This document shows, in pieces, positions 34,154 through 41,972 of a DNA stretch of 60,039 nucleotides. The stretch is taken from the NCBI GenBank assembly GCA_964626065.1, contig CAZVDE010000006.1, forward strand, positions 1 through 60,039. The letters are read 5' to 3'. The notes beneath the pieces are model-generated. The model had not been told where the DNA came from. It saw only the letters and a program-made list of their open reading frames with translations, and did no database searches. How positions within the stretch are numbered: position 1 is the first letter of the stretch; each line of letters begins with the position of its first letter. The position numbers and the translations under genes are program-made. This DNA comes from UBA3910 sp964626065 (GTDB lineage Bacteria > Bacillota > Limnochordia > Darwinibacteriales > Darwinibacteriaceae).

Positions 34154-34229
34154 GATAATCCCCTTCCCAATGTAGATTTAATCCTATCTGATAATTTCCG
34201 GTTCGGGGCGGAATTTCCTGTCCCGGCCC

Positions 34230-34268
34230 CAAAAATAGAAAGCGAAGGGCAGGCCCCCGGCCCGCCCC
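34230..34268 (-). terminator. Probable terminator of mgtE
   Basis: A GC-rich hairpin (GGGCGGGCC with GGCCTGCCC around a short G loop on the minus strand) lies just after the mgtE stop. The following bases are T-rich but interrupted (CTTTCTATTTTT). Confidence 0.5.
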
Positions 34269-34273
34269 TTGTT

Positions 34274-35620
34274 TCAGCGAAGTAGAATTGCTTCCACGAT
34301 TTTAAAATAAATGATCAGCGAAAAGGCATCCACGATGGTGGTAATGACGGGAGCAGCCATAATAGCCGGGTCCGTTTTTAACACTTTTGCGACTAACGGC
34401 AGCACCCCGCCTATCGTTTTAGCGAGAATTACGGTAACAAATAAAGCCAACGACACCGTTAAAGCCATTAGGGGCTGCCCGGGGTACATGAAAGACAAGC
34501 GAAGAAAGTTTACTACTGCCAAGACCAGGCCAGCAAGCACGCTCACCCCAAGTTCTTTAAGTACCACTTTGCCAAAATCTGAGGTGCTAATTTCGTTGAG
34601 GGCCATGCCCCTAATGACCAAAGTAGAGCTCTGCGAACCGGCGTTGCCACCCGTATCGGTGAGCATGGGTATGAAGGTCACTAAGAGCGGCAGTGTAATA
34701 AAGGCCGCTTCGTATTTTTCCAGCACAGTACCTGTGATCATGGCCGAAATCATAAGGATCATCAGCCAAACAATGCGGTTTTTAGCCAATGTAAATATGT
34801 TTGTTTTTAAATAGGGTTCTTCAGTGGGGGCAATTGCGGCCATTTTTTGAAAGTCTTCCGTTGCTTCCCGATGAATGACTTCCACAATATCGTCAACTGT
34901 AACGATGCCTACTAAACGATTTTCGTGATCGACTACCGGCAGCGAAAGAAGATCGTAGCGGGCAAACAACTGCGCCACATCCTCTTGATCATCCACAGTA
35001 TGGGCAAAGATGATGTTCTTTTCCATAATGTCTTCCAAAACCTCGGAGTCATCGGCCAAAAAAAGCCTTTTGACTGTTATGACCCCTTCCAGATGCCTGT
35101 TCTTATCCATGACATAACAAGTATAAACCGTTTCCTTGTCAAAGGCGGTGCGCCGGATTCTTTTAAAAGCCTGAGCGACCGTCATATGCTTTTTTAAATC
35201 AACAAATTCGGCAGTCATAATACTGCCCGCTGATTCAGGAGGGTACTGTAAGAATTGATTGATCAAAGTCCTTGTTTCGGGCGAGGCGTTCTTAAGTACC
35301 CTTTTCACCACGATAGCCGGTGCTTCTTCCAAAAAGTCAGCGGCATCATCCACAAAGAGTTGGTTTATAATGCTGCCCACTTCTTGGTCCGTTATTGCAC
35401 TGACGATGTGATTTTGCATCGTGGCCGATAGGTAAGCGAAGACCTCGGCCGCCCGGTCTTTAGGTAAAGACCTAAAGGCGACGATCGCGTGTTCCGCACT
35501 CAATTCTTCCATCAAAATAGCAACGTCCGCATCGCGTAGGTAGGGCAGTTCACGGCGGACCGTCAAAAAATCCTTATCCCTAATCAGCTGTTCCAAATCA
35601 CGCCATGTTTTGATCTCCAT
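34274..35620 (-). CDS. mgtE: Magnesium transporter MgtE
   Basis: A 448-residue Mg2+ channel. N-terminal MgtE_N superhelix (1-130), two CBS domains (about 135-255; VVDHENRLVGIVTVDDIVEV) that sense Mg2+, a plug helix, then five membrane helices (275-448) with the family signature VTFIPMLTDTGGNAGSQSSTLVIRG and ATVPVITT-like MAAPVITTIVDAFSL. CBS domains close the pore when cell Mg2+ is high. AAAGGAGGATAAAAAC precedes the ATG. A long structured leader upstream suggests RNA-level control as well. Confidence 0.96.
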   Translation of the reverse strand: MEIKTWRDLEQLIRDKDFLTVRRELPYLRDADVAILMEELSAEHAIVAFRSLPKDRAAEVFAYLSATMQNHIVSAITDQEVGSIINQLFVDDAADFLEEAPAIVVKRVLKNASPETRTLINQFLQYPPESAGSIMTAEFVDLKKHMTVAQAFKRIRRTAFDKETVYTCYVMDKNRHLEGVITVKRLFLADDSEVLEDIMEKNIIFAHTVDDQEDVAQLFARYDLLSLPVVDHENRLVGIVTVDDIVEVIHREATEDFQKMAAIAPTEEPYLKTNIFTLAKNRIVWLMILMISAMITGTVLEKYEAAFITLPLLVTFIPMLTDTGGNAGSQSSTLVIRGMALNEISTSDFGKVVLKELGVSVLAGLVLAVVNFLRLSFMYPGQPLMALTVSLALFVTVILAKTIGGVLPLVAKVLKTDPAIMAAPVITTIVDAFSLIIYFKIVEAILLR

Positions 35621-35640
35621 GTTTTTATCCTCCTTTACAC

Positions 35641-35820
35641 GTTTTGGAGTATAAAAACGAACAACATCCCGTCTATATGTTTGTGCCGTAACCTAGATGC
35701 AGGGGAAGGAAAGTATCGCCCGATGAGCACTAGCCGGTGCTTTCGCCGTACACCACCCCTCCTCGTTGCTCGTTCTCATACTCGGACAACTACCACTAGC
35801 CACTCATCTTCCCCCTTTCG
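35641..35820 (-). ncRNA. Structured 5' leader RNA of mgtE, class unknown
   Basis: The 257-base gap between lonC and mgtE folds, on the mgtE strand, into a closed domain. GGGGAAG (35808-35814) pairs with CUUCCCC (35702-35708), and immediately inside it AUGAG (35803-35807) pairs with CUCAU (35723-35727). The enclosed ~75 bases contain further self-complementary parts, a CGGCGAAAGC loop, and the octamer GGCTAGTG twice. Downstream, ACAAACAU and AUGUUGU can pair before GUUUUUAU, a weak terminator-like element. Mg2+ transporter genes are often controlled by M-box riboswitches, but I cannot match the M-box conserved blocks here. Confidence 0.5.
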
Positions 35821-35877
35821 CGCCAATCTACCCCTAGTCTAACACTTCTAATCCCGCCATGCAATCGGTACAGATGC

Positions 35878-37803
35878 CTAGTTGGCCACTGGCCGCGTTT
35901 GACAGCCGAAGTTGTGCTGAAAAATGCGGCTGAGAAATTCACCGACGTGCTTGATGGGTACCACCTGCACACCCTCTGTGAACTGAGAAATATCATCCCA
36001 GTTTTCGGCGGGAATAAAGACCGTTTTCAGACCCGCCTGTTTGGCCCCGTAAATTTTAGCGTGTAGGCCGCCTACGCCTTTCACCCGGCCGCGGATGGAG
36101 ATTTCGCCCGTAACCGCAATATCCTGGGGAACGGGCAGGCCCTGAACCGCACTGATAATCGCGACCAATATGGCCACACCGGCGGAGGGCCCATCGATAT
36201 TGCCGCCGCCCACCACATTAACATGGACATCGTAATTGTTGAGATCTTCGCCCGTTAAAGCGCGGAAAACAGAGGCAGCGTTAAACACACTGTCTTTAGC
36301 CATGCTGCCCGCGGTATCATTAAAACGGACCAAGCCTTTGCCCGGTTCTTTACTGGGAAACGCAACTGCCTCAATTTCAATTACAGAGCCCAAATAGCCG
36401 CTCACCCCCAGGCCTAAGACACGCCCCACTTCCCTATCGGGCGAAGCCTTAATGCCCACAAACGAACTGAGCCTTGCCGCTTGAATGACCTCCTGAACAT
36501 CCTTGGTGGCCACCAACACTCGTTGATGCGGATCGCAGCCTCGATATAACGCGGCTCCGTATGAATCGGCCAAAAGCCTTGTCGCCCTGCGGCCCTCGAT
36601 TGTGTATTCCGCGATCAGATCGGCCACGCCCGGCTCTAAATCAGCCTGGAGGCGTTCGGCCGCCGCCTTGACAATTTCAACTATATTAGGCGGGGTGAGG
36701 GGTTCAAAGAACACTTCCGCACAGCGTGAGCGAAAGGCCGGGCTGATTTCGGACGGATCCCTTGTTGTGGCTCCGATCAGGACAAAATCAGCCGGGGCCC
36801 CCTTGCTGAAGAGGTGGTGAATATACTTCGGTATTTGGGGATCATGCGAGTCATAATACGAAGATTCGAACAGTACGCGCTTGTCTTCCATGACCTTTAA
36901 GAGTTTGTTTTGTAATACCCGATCCAATTCACCAATTTCGTCAATGAAGAGTACGCCCCCATGCGCATCGGTAACCAAACCGAGTTTCGGTTCAGGCACC
37001 GAGCCGTCCGCCAAATCCCGTTTCGCCCCCTGATAAATAGGATCGTGTACCGAGCCAAGCAGGGGGTTCGTTACTTCCCTGGGATCCCAGCGCAGTGTGG
37101 TGCCATCGACCTCTACAAAGGGTGCTTCCTCCGCAAAGGGAGTGTAATCTTTGGCCTTGGCATACTGCAGTGCTAAGCGGGCCACAGTGGTTTTGCCCAC
37201 TCCCGGAGGGCCGTAAAGCAAAATATGCTGCGGGAAGGGTGAACTAAGCTTCGTTAACAGCGACTTAATAGCGGCCTCTTGCCCCACAACTTCTTCCAGT
37301 GTTTGGGGGCGCATCAACTCCGCGGTGGAGTGAGCGAGACTGCGATTCTCCAAAAGTTCAAGCTCGGCATATTTCTTCAATGTCTGGGCGTTATCGGGCC
37401 CCGCCTCTTCTTTCAGCACCTGCATGCGGATTTCTTTTATATAATCGAGATGGCGCTCCTGCATTTTAGCGCTGATTTTCTGCTCCAATCTGTCCTCCAC
37501 GGTCCGCCGGGCTAAAAGCTCCGCCAGATTATCCTCCAAGTCCTCTAAAACGGTGGCGGCCTCCTCCAAAGACCTTTGCTCCACAATTGTAGGGTCTTCA
37601 TAGACTAGGCGTTCTAAAGCCAGAACCCTGTCCTCCAGCTTTTCCGACTCCATTAATTCCAAAGAGTCCAGCTTACCCGCCTTGATCACTAATTGATCGT
37701 GGCCGTGAATTTCAGTTAAAACCGTTAGTAATGCCGAAACCTGGTTTTCTAAGAAAAAGCGCATGTTAGAATAGGTTTTTTGTTTAAAATGACTGGTATC
37801 CAC
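35878..37803 (-). CDS. lonC: Lon family ATP-dependent protease LonC (sporulation type)
   Basis: A 641-residue Lon-like protease: N-terminal coiled-coil region (1-150) instead of the Lon substrate domain, AAA+ module with Walker A GPPGVGKTT (198-206) and Walker B GGVLFIDEIGELD, and a C-terminal protease with the Ser540-Lys583 dyad (NIDGPSAG; VGGLHAK). This layout fits the LonC proteins found in endospore formers. GTG 37803 follows AAGGGG at ten bases; a later ATG (codon 14) is possible. It follows rplI, where Bacillus has gdpP nearby; gdpP is absent. Confidence 0.93.
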   Translation of the reverse strand: MDTSHFKQKTYSNMRFFLENQVSALLTVLTEIHGHDQLVIKAGKLDSLELMESEKLEDRVLALERLVYEDPTIVEQRSLEEAATVLEDLEDNLAELLARRTVEDRLEQKISAKMQERHLDYIKEIRMQVLKEEAGPDNAQTLKKYAELELLENRSLAHSTAELMRPQTLEEVVGQEAAIKSLLTKLSSPFPQHILLYGPPGVGKTTVARLALQYAKAKDYTPFAEEAPFVEVDGTTLRWDPREVTNPLLGSVHDPIYQGAKRDLADGSVPEPKLGLVTDAHGGVLFIDEIGELDRVLQNKLLKVMEDKRVLFESSYYDSHDPQIPKYIHHLFSKGAPADFVLIGATTRDPSEISPAFRSRCAEVFFEPLTPPNIVEIVKAAAERLQADLEPGVADLIAEYTIEGRRATRLLADSYGAALYRGCDPHQRVLVATKDVQEVIQAARLSSFVGIKASPDREVGRVLGLGVSGYLGSVIEIEAVAFPSKEPGKGLVRFNDTAGSMAKDSVFNAASVFRALTGEDLNNYDVHVNVVGGGNIDGPSAGVAILVAIISAVQGLPVPQDIAVTGEISIRGRVKGVGGLHAKIYGAKQAGLKTVFIPAENWDDISQFTEGVQVVPIKHVGEFLSRIFQHNFGCQTRPVAN

Positions 37804-37835
37804 TTACGATTACCCCTTCACGCAAAAATTACAGC

Positions 37836-38282
37836 TTAACCCTCCACTACTTTCACTTTCAACGGCACATGGACCTGAGGGTGAATTTTCACCAAAACTG
37901 AATAGGTCCCTAGGCTCTTAATTGGCTCCTTTAAATCGATTTTCCTTTTGTCAATTTCTACCGCGAATAGCTTGCGCAGCCCATCCGCAATTTCTTGGGT
38001 AGTAACGGAACCAAATAATTTACCGCCTTCACCCACGCGCGCGGTAACTGCCACCACCTGATCCTTAAGACGCGCCTCTAAAGCCCTTGCTTCACGTACT
38101 TCCCGCTCCGCCCGAGCCTCTTCCACCTTTTTCTGGTGCGCCGCCTGCCGCAAATAGCCCGGTGTCGCTTCCACCGCCAGCCCCCGGGGAATTAAATAAT
38201 TGCGCCCGTAGCCTTCCTTTACATCCACAATCTCGCCTTTGCTTCCAATGTTTTTCACATCAGCCTGCAGAATAACTTTCAC
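37836..38282 (-). CDS. rplI: 50S ribosomal protein L9
   Basis: The 148-residue L9: N-terminal rRNA-binding domain MKVILQADVKNIGSKGEIVDVKEGYGRNYLIPRGLA, a long connecting helix rich in E, R and A, and the C-terminal domain (LFGSVTTQEIADGL, IDLKEPIKSLGTYSV). Normal length. Part of the rpsF-ssb-rpsR-yybS-rplI cluster. Confidence 0.98.
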   Translation of the reverse strand: MKVILQADVKNIGSKGEIVDVKEGYGRNYLIPRGLAVEATPGYLRQAAHQKKVEEARAEREVREARALEARLKDQVVAVTARVGEGGKLFGSVTTQEIADGLRKLFAVEIDKRKIDLKEPIKSLGTYSVLVKIHPQVHVPLKVKVVEG

Positions 38283-38295
38283 TGTGCCAACCTCC

Positions 38296-39237
38296 CTAAT
38301 TTTCTAATTCGCGCAGCTTGCGAAAATCAAAAATATTATCAGTAACTCCTAAAAAGACAACCAGCATGCCCAAGATTTCCGTGGTAAACAAAAACAAAAT
38401 GAACAGCACCCGCAAAAAACGGCCCACATTTTTGGCCTTGAAATAATGCCATACGACCGCCAGGCCCAGCACAAGATAGGCTTGGAAAACAATCAAAAAC
38501 GTATTGATGCCAAGAAACAGCAGCGGCGCCGGTAGAGCAATCATCTGGCCGGCCAAGGTTAAAGCCAAACCAAACAAGAAAACAAGCCCAAAATAAGGGG
38601 GCAGCGTCCATTGGGTAAAGGGTTTGATCCAAGGAACGGAGTCATCGCCCAGGCGTTTAAGAATCAGACGAACCACACCCACATTAAGGAAGGCGACGCC
38701 CACCGCCAAGATCAACAGTAAAGCGGGCAGGCCCCACTTCATAATAAACGGGACAACCTGCAAAAGCTGTTCGTAGCGGCCCATGGCCTCGGGCGGAACA
38801 CCCAGGCCCTGAGACATTTCCATAGCCTGCTCGAGCGAGCGGACCAGCATATTTACCATTTCGGTCAGCATGTTTTCCCCGAAGATCAGGGAAAAAAGCA
38901 ACATTTCCAGCACCACGACCGTCATGGTAGCAAAGACCCCCGCCGTCATTAATTTGGGGAAGGAGAATTTTTCCCTGAGGCCCATACCAAGCGCGATCCC
39001 GATAAAACCCCAGATTATAATGGAGATTCCAGAAAAAACGTGCCCGCCCACCAGCCCCGAGACAACCGCGGCCGCAAAGGCGGCAAAAATACCGGATCTA
39101 ATGCCGTGCCGGTAAACTAAAATGACCAGCGGCACGGGGACGATCAAGGGCGGCAAACCCAAATAATCGCCAATGATAGTCAGGACAACTGTGATTGCCC
39201 CCAGCATGGCCCCTTCTGTTAAGGAACGTGTTTTCAT
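38296..39237 (-). CDS. yybS: YybS family membrane protein (DUF2232)
   Basis: A 313-residue integral membrane protein with about eight hydrophobic segments. The N-terminal half (RSLTEGAMLGAITVVLTIIGDYLGLPPLIVPVPLVILVYRHG) and the C-terminal LGINTFLIVFQAYLVLGLAVVWHYFKAK match YybS/DUF2232, which may resemble S-components of vitamin transporters. Function unknown. It lies between rpsR and rplI, 13 bases from rplI, as part of the same operon; in Bacillus yybS is in the same cluster. Confidence 0.9.
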   Translation of the reverse strand: MKTRSLTEGAMLGAITVVLTIIGDYLGLPPLIVPVPLVILVYRHGIRSGIFAAFAAAVVSGLVGGHVFSGISIIIWGFIGIALGMGLREKFSFPKLMTAGVFATMTVVVLEMLLFSLIFGENMLTEMVNMLVRSLEQAMEMSQGLGVPPEAMGRYEQLLQVVPFIMKWGLPALLLILAVGVAFLNVGVVRLILKRLGDDSVPWIKPFTQWTLPPYFGLVFLFGLALTLAGQMIALPAPLLFLGINTFLIVFQAYLVLGLAVVWHYFKAKNVGRFLRVLFILFLFTTEILGMLVVFLGVTDNIFDFRKLRELEN

Positions 39238-39299
39238 AATCCTACCTCTTTTATTTCGCCATATTCGAAAAAGGAGCAGCTGAGCTGCTCCCCTGATTG

Positions 39300-39530
39300 T
39301 TAGTCAACCGTATAGGGCATCAATGCCATGTGCCTGGCGCGCTTGATTGCCACTGTCAGCTGCCGCTGGTGCTTGGCGCAGTTGCCGGTGATACGGCGGG
39401 GTAAAATCTTGCCCCTGTCAGTAATATGCCGGCGCAGGCGGCCAACCTCTTTGTAATCTATCTGTTCGATTTTATCTACACAGAAGGAACAAACCCGCCT
39501 TCTGCCCCTGCGGCCTCTTTCTCTTGCCAT
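39300..39530 (-). CDS. rpsR: 30S ribosomal protein S18 (zinc-binding type)
   Basis: A 76-residue S18 with basic N-terminus, RRVCSFCVDK, the core IDYKEVGRLRRHITDRGKILPRRITGNCAKHQRQLTVAIKRAR and tail MALMPYTVD. Cysteines of CSFC plus NCAKH form the four-ligand zinc motif of the C+ S18 type. GGAGGCGAAAAC precedes the ATG. It follows ssb by 24 bases, the conserved S6-SSB-S18 order. Confidence 0.98.
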   Translation of the reverse strand: MARERGRRGRRRVCSFCVDKIEQIDYKEVGRLRRHITDRGKILPRRITGNCAKHQRQLTVAIKRARHMALMPYTVD

Positions 39531-39554
39531 GTTTTCGCCTCCAAACCAATTCGC

Positions 39555-39947
39555 TTAAAATGGGACATCATCAAACTCCGGTTCGGGCGGCCCATCCGCT
39601 GACTCATAATCCTGGCCTGAACCATCACGGGGACGATCCAAAAACTGTACTTGATCTGCCACAACCTCAGCGGCCTTGCGTCTGATACCGTTTTGATCAT
39701 CGTAAGAACGGATCTGCAGACGACCGTCCACCGCAACCAAACGGCCCTTATTCAGGTGGTTGGCACAAATTTCTGCCAGTTTCCGCCAGGTTACAATGTC
39801 GATAAAATCCGCTTCCCGCTCACCGCTTTGGGAAACAAAAGAACGGTTCACCGCAAGGGTAAAGTTAGTCACCGCGATACCCGACTGGGTATAACGCAGT
39901 TGTGGATCAGCCACGAGTCGCCCAATAAGAATAATCTTGTTTAACAC
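39555..39947 (-). CDS. ssb: Single-stranded DNA-binding protein
   Basis: OB-fold SSB of 130 residues: MLNKIILIGRLVADPQLRYTQSGIAVTNFTLAVNR, FIDIVTWRKLAEICANHLNKGRLVAVDGRLQ, and a short linker ending in the acidic tip EFDDVPF that recruits replication and repair proteins. The linker is shorter than in Bacillus SsbA. GTG start with GAGGAGTGAC upstream, six bases after the rpsF stop. Confidence 0.97.
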   Translation of the reverse strand: MLNKIILIGRLVADPQLRYTQSGIAVTNFTLAVNRSFVSQSGEREADFIDIVTWRKLAEICANHLNKGRLVAVDGRLQIRSYDDQNGIRRKAAEVVADQVQFLDRPRDGSGQDYESADGPPEPEFDDVPF

Positions 39948-39953
39948 CTTTTG

Positions 39954-40250
39954 TCACTCCTCATTCTTGTCTTTTCGAACGAGCAGATAACGCACGACTT
40001 CGTCGGTGATCTTGAGAATACGTTCGACCTCGGAAGTCGTACCGCTTTCCGCTTGAAAATCGATCACCACATAGAAGCCATCGGTGTTATCATCAATTTC
40101 GTAAGCAAACCGACGTTTGCCCCATTGATCAACTTTTTCGATCTCCCCGCCGACACCGGCAATGATGTCTTTGGTTCGTTCGATTTGGGCCTCTAGGCCC
40201 TCCTCGTCGAGTTTCGAGGCATAAATAACCATCAGCTCATAGTGACGCAC
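39954..40250 (-). CDS. rpsF: 30S ribosomal protein S6
   Basis: A 98-residue S6: MRHYELMVIYASKLDEEGLEAQIERTKDIIAGVGGEIEKVDQWGKRRFAYEIDDNTDGFYVVIDF and EVERILKITDEVVRYLLVR. I start at GTG 40250, where the family sequence begins and GGGAGGTGG lies upstream; the frame is open further upstream but is not family-like. First gene of the rpsF operon, with a consensus promoter and a leader hairpin. Confidence 0.97.
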   Translation of the reverse strand: MRHYELMVIYASKLDEEGLEAQIERTKDIIAGVGGEIEKVDQWGKRRFAYEIDDNTDGFYVVIDFQAESGTTSEVERILKITDEVVRYLLVRKDKNEE

Positions 40251-40279
40251 CGCAGCTCCACCTCCCCTCTGGACAAATG

Positions 40280-40300
40280 GCCCTAAGCTTGACTCAGGGC
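40280..40300 (-). promoter_or_regulatory. Hairpin at the 5' end of the rpsF mRNA
   Basis: GCCCTGAG and CTTAGGGC pair over eight bases (one G-U) around a TCAAG loop, starting a few bases from the predicted transcription start. It could stabilise the mRNA or be an S6:S18 feedback site. I did not find the CCG-bulge signature known for that motif. Confidence 0.4.
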
Positions 40301-40311
40301 AGGGCATGCTA

Positions 40312-40340
40312 ATTATATCACCGTGATATTCCGAAGTCAA
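40312..40340 (-). promoter_or_regulatory. Sigma-A promoter of the rpsF-ssb-rpsR operon
   Basis: Minus-strand TTGACT (40335-40340), a 17-base spacer and TATAAT (40312-40317), about 60 bases before the rpsF start. Confidence 0.85.
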
Positions 40341-40368
40341 ACAGAACACTTAAACAGCTTACCTTGGT

Positions 40369-41436
40369 TTAAACATTGAATCTAAACAGGACCACATCGC
40401 CGTCTCGAATAACATAGTCTTTCCCCTCAATGCGCTGCAGGCCTTTATCGCGGCAGGCGGCAACTGATCCTTCTCGGATCAATATTTCCCAAGGAATTAC
40501 CTCCGCACGGATAAAGCCCCTTTCCAGATCGGTGTGAATTCTGCCGGCCGCTTGGGGAGCCAGGGTCCCCCGGGGAACAATCCAAGAGCGTGTTTCCGGC
40601 CCTTTAATTGTATAAAACGTGATTAAATCCAGTAGGTTTAGGCCCGCCTCAACCAGCCGGTGCAGGGCGGGTTTGTCCACCCCGGCATCGGCTAAAAACA
40701 ACTGCGCTTCTTCCGGATCCAGTTGGGAGAGCTCCATTTCATAAGCGGCCGAGACCGCAATAAGTTCGCTTCCTTCCTCACGTGCCAGGGCCGATAAGGC
40801 CGGATTCACCCCGCTTTCGCCTTCTTCCACATTAGCTACATACATCACAGGTTTAAAAGAAAGAAGGGGCAGATCAGCAAGGGGTTTCAACCCCGTCTTG
40901 CGAAGCGGCACACCATTCTCCAGCTTCTTTGTGTAGGCCTCCAATAGCTCAAGTTCTTCCCGGTAACGCGCTTCGCCTGTCTTAAGCATTCTGGTTGTGC
41001 GTTCCCGCCTGGTTTCGATGGCCTGCAGATCCGCCAAGATCAGTTCCAAATCGATAATTTCAATATCCCGTAAAGGATCAACCGTCTCGTTGGGATTGAT
41101 CACATCTTGGTCCGTAAACAATCTGACGACGTGGGCCAAAGCATCCATTTCCCGAATATGGGCTAAAAATTTATTGCCCAAACCTTCACCGCGGCTGGCC
41201 CCTTTGACTAAACCGGCAATATCCACAAATTCTATTGTATCACCCGTGAGAATTTGCGGTTGGCTCACGGCGGCTATTTGCTCCAACCGTGCGTCGGGGA
41301 CTAAGACTACCCCTTGGTTAGGCTCAATGGTGCAGAACGGGTAATTTGCCGCAGGCACCTGCATTTTTGTCAGCGCGTTAAAAACGGTAGATTTGCCCAC
41401 ATTTGGAAGCCCAATGATACCAATGCGCAATCCCAT
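40369..41436 (-). CDS. ychF: Ribosome-associated GTPase/ATPase YchF
   Basis: An Obg-family P-loop protein (355 aa): G1 GLPNVGKSTVFNALTK, G3-like DIAGLVKGASRGEGLGNKFLAHI, the ATP-selecting NVEE where GTPases have NKxD, a coiled-coil insertion (about 130-190), and a C-terminal TGS domain ending GDVVLFRFNV. YchF binds ribosomes and responds to oxidative stress. It diverges from queT. Confidence 0.97.
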   Translation of the reverse strand: MGLRIGIIGLPNVGKSTVFNALTKMQVPAANYPFCTIEPNQGVVLVPDARLEQIAAVSQPQILTGDTIEFVDIAGLVKGASRGEGLGNKFLAHIREMDALAHVVRLFTDQDVINPNETVDPLRDIEIIDLELILADLQAIETRRERTTRMLKTGEARYREELELLEAYTKKLENGVPLRKTGLKPLADLPLLSFKPVMYVANVEEGESGVNPALSALAREEGSELIAVSAAYEMELSQLDPEEAQLFLADAGVDKPALHRLVEAGLNLLDLITFYTIKGPETRSWIVPRGTLAPQAAGRIHTDLERGFIRAEVIPWEILIREGSVAACRDKGLQRIEGKDYVIRDGDVVLFRFNV

Positions 41437-41510
41437 AGAATTTTTCCTCCCTTAACAAGGTAAATTACTATAAACAGCGAATCTTAAGCAGGAAAAGGGG
41501 GAAGATCCGC

Positions 41511-41972
41511 ATGCAGCGTTGGGCGCGGGGCGGGCTTATTGCCGCCCTCTACGTAGTATTGGTGTTTGCTTTTCAGTTTGCCAGTTTCGGGCCGGTGCAG
41601 TTTCGCGTCGCCGAGGCTTTAACTTTGCTGCCCATCGTCTTCCCCGAAGCAATAGGCGGAATCTACATCGGTGTCCTGCTGGCCAACATTTTGAGCGGGT
41701 TTGGCCCCTGGGATATCTTTGGCGGCAGCCTGATCAGCCTGGTGGCTGCCTATCTTACCTATCGCTACCGCCACAACTGGTTGGCCTATGCCTTTCCCAT
41801 CATACTCAACGCTTTTTTGGTCAGCCTCTATCTCCGTTTTGTGCTGCAGGTGCCCCAGGCTTACTGGGCAATGGTTCTCACAATCGGCCTGGGCCAAGCC
41901 GGTGTTGTTTTAGGAGTGGGAATCCCCCTGCTGCGCTGGGTGCAAAACAACAAAGACCGCCTACAATTTTAG
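41511..41972 (+). CDS. QueT family queuosine-precursor transporter
   Basis: A 153-residue membrane protein with about five helices. FASFGPVQFRVAEALTLLPIVFPEAIGGIYIGVLLANIL is the QueT signature. These proteins are substrate-binding components of ECF-type uptake systems for preQ0/preQ1-like bases used in tRNA modification. GGGGGAAGATCCGC precedes the ATG. I looked for a preQ1 riboswitch in the 74 bases upstream and saw none. Its end overlaps the convergent ATPase gene by 12 bases. Confidence 0.9.
   Translation: MQRWARGGLIAALYVVLVFAFQFASFGPVQFRVAEALTLLPIVFPEAIGGIYIGVLLANILSGFGPWDIFGGSLISLVAAYLTYRYRHNWLAYAFPIILNAFLVSLYLRFVLQVPQAYWAMVLTIGLGQAGVVLGVGIPLLRWVQNNKDRLQF

Noticed and set aside
35723..35842. 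A plus-strand frame of 39 codons across the mgtE leader with a ribosome-site-like AAGGAAAG upstream.
   Set aside because: The product is a low-complexity Ser/Thr/Arg/Pro string, the frame is antisense to mgtE's leader, and base pairing of the RNA explains the sequence better.
41437..41510. Possible preQ1 riboswitch before queT.
   Set aside because: Only 74 bases are available, shared with the ychF promoter, and neither preQ1-I nor preQ1-II hallmark sequences are present.
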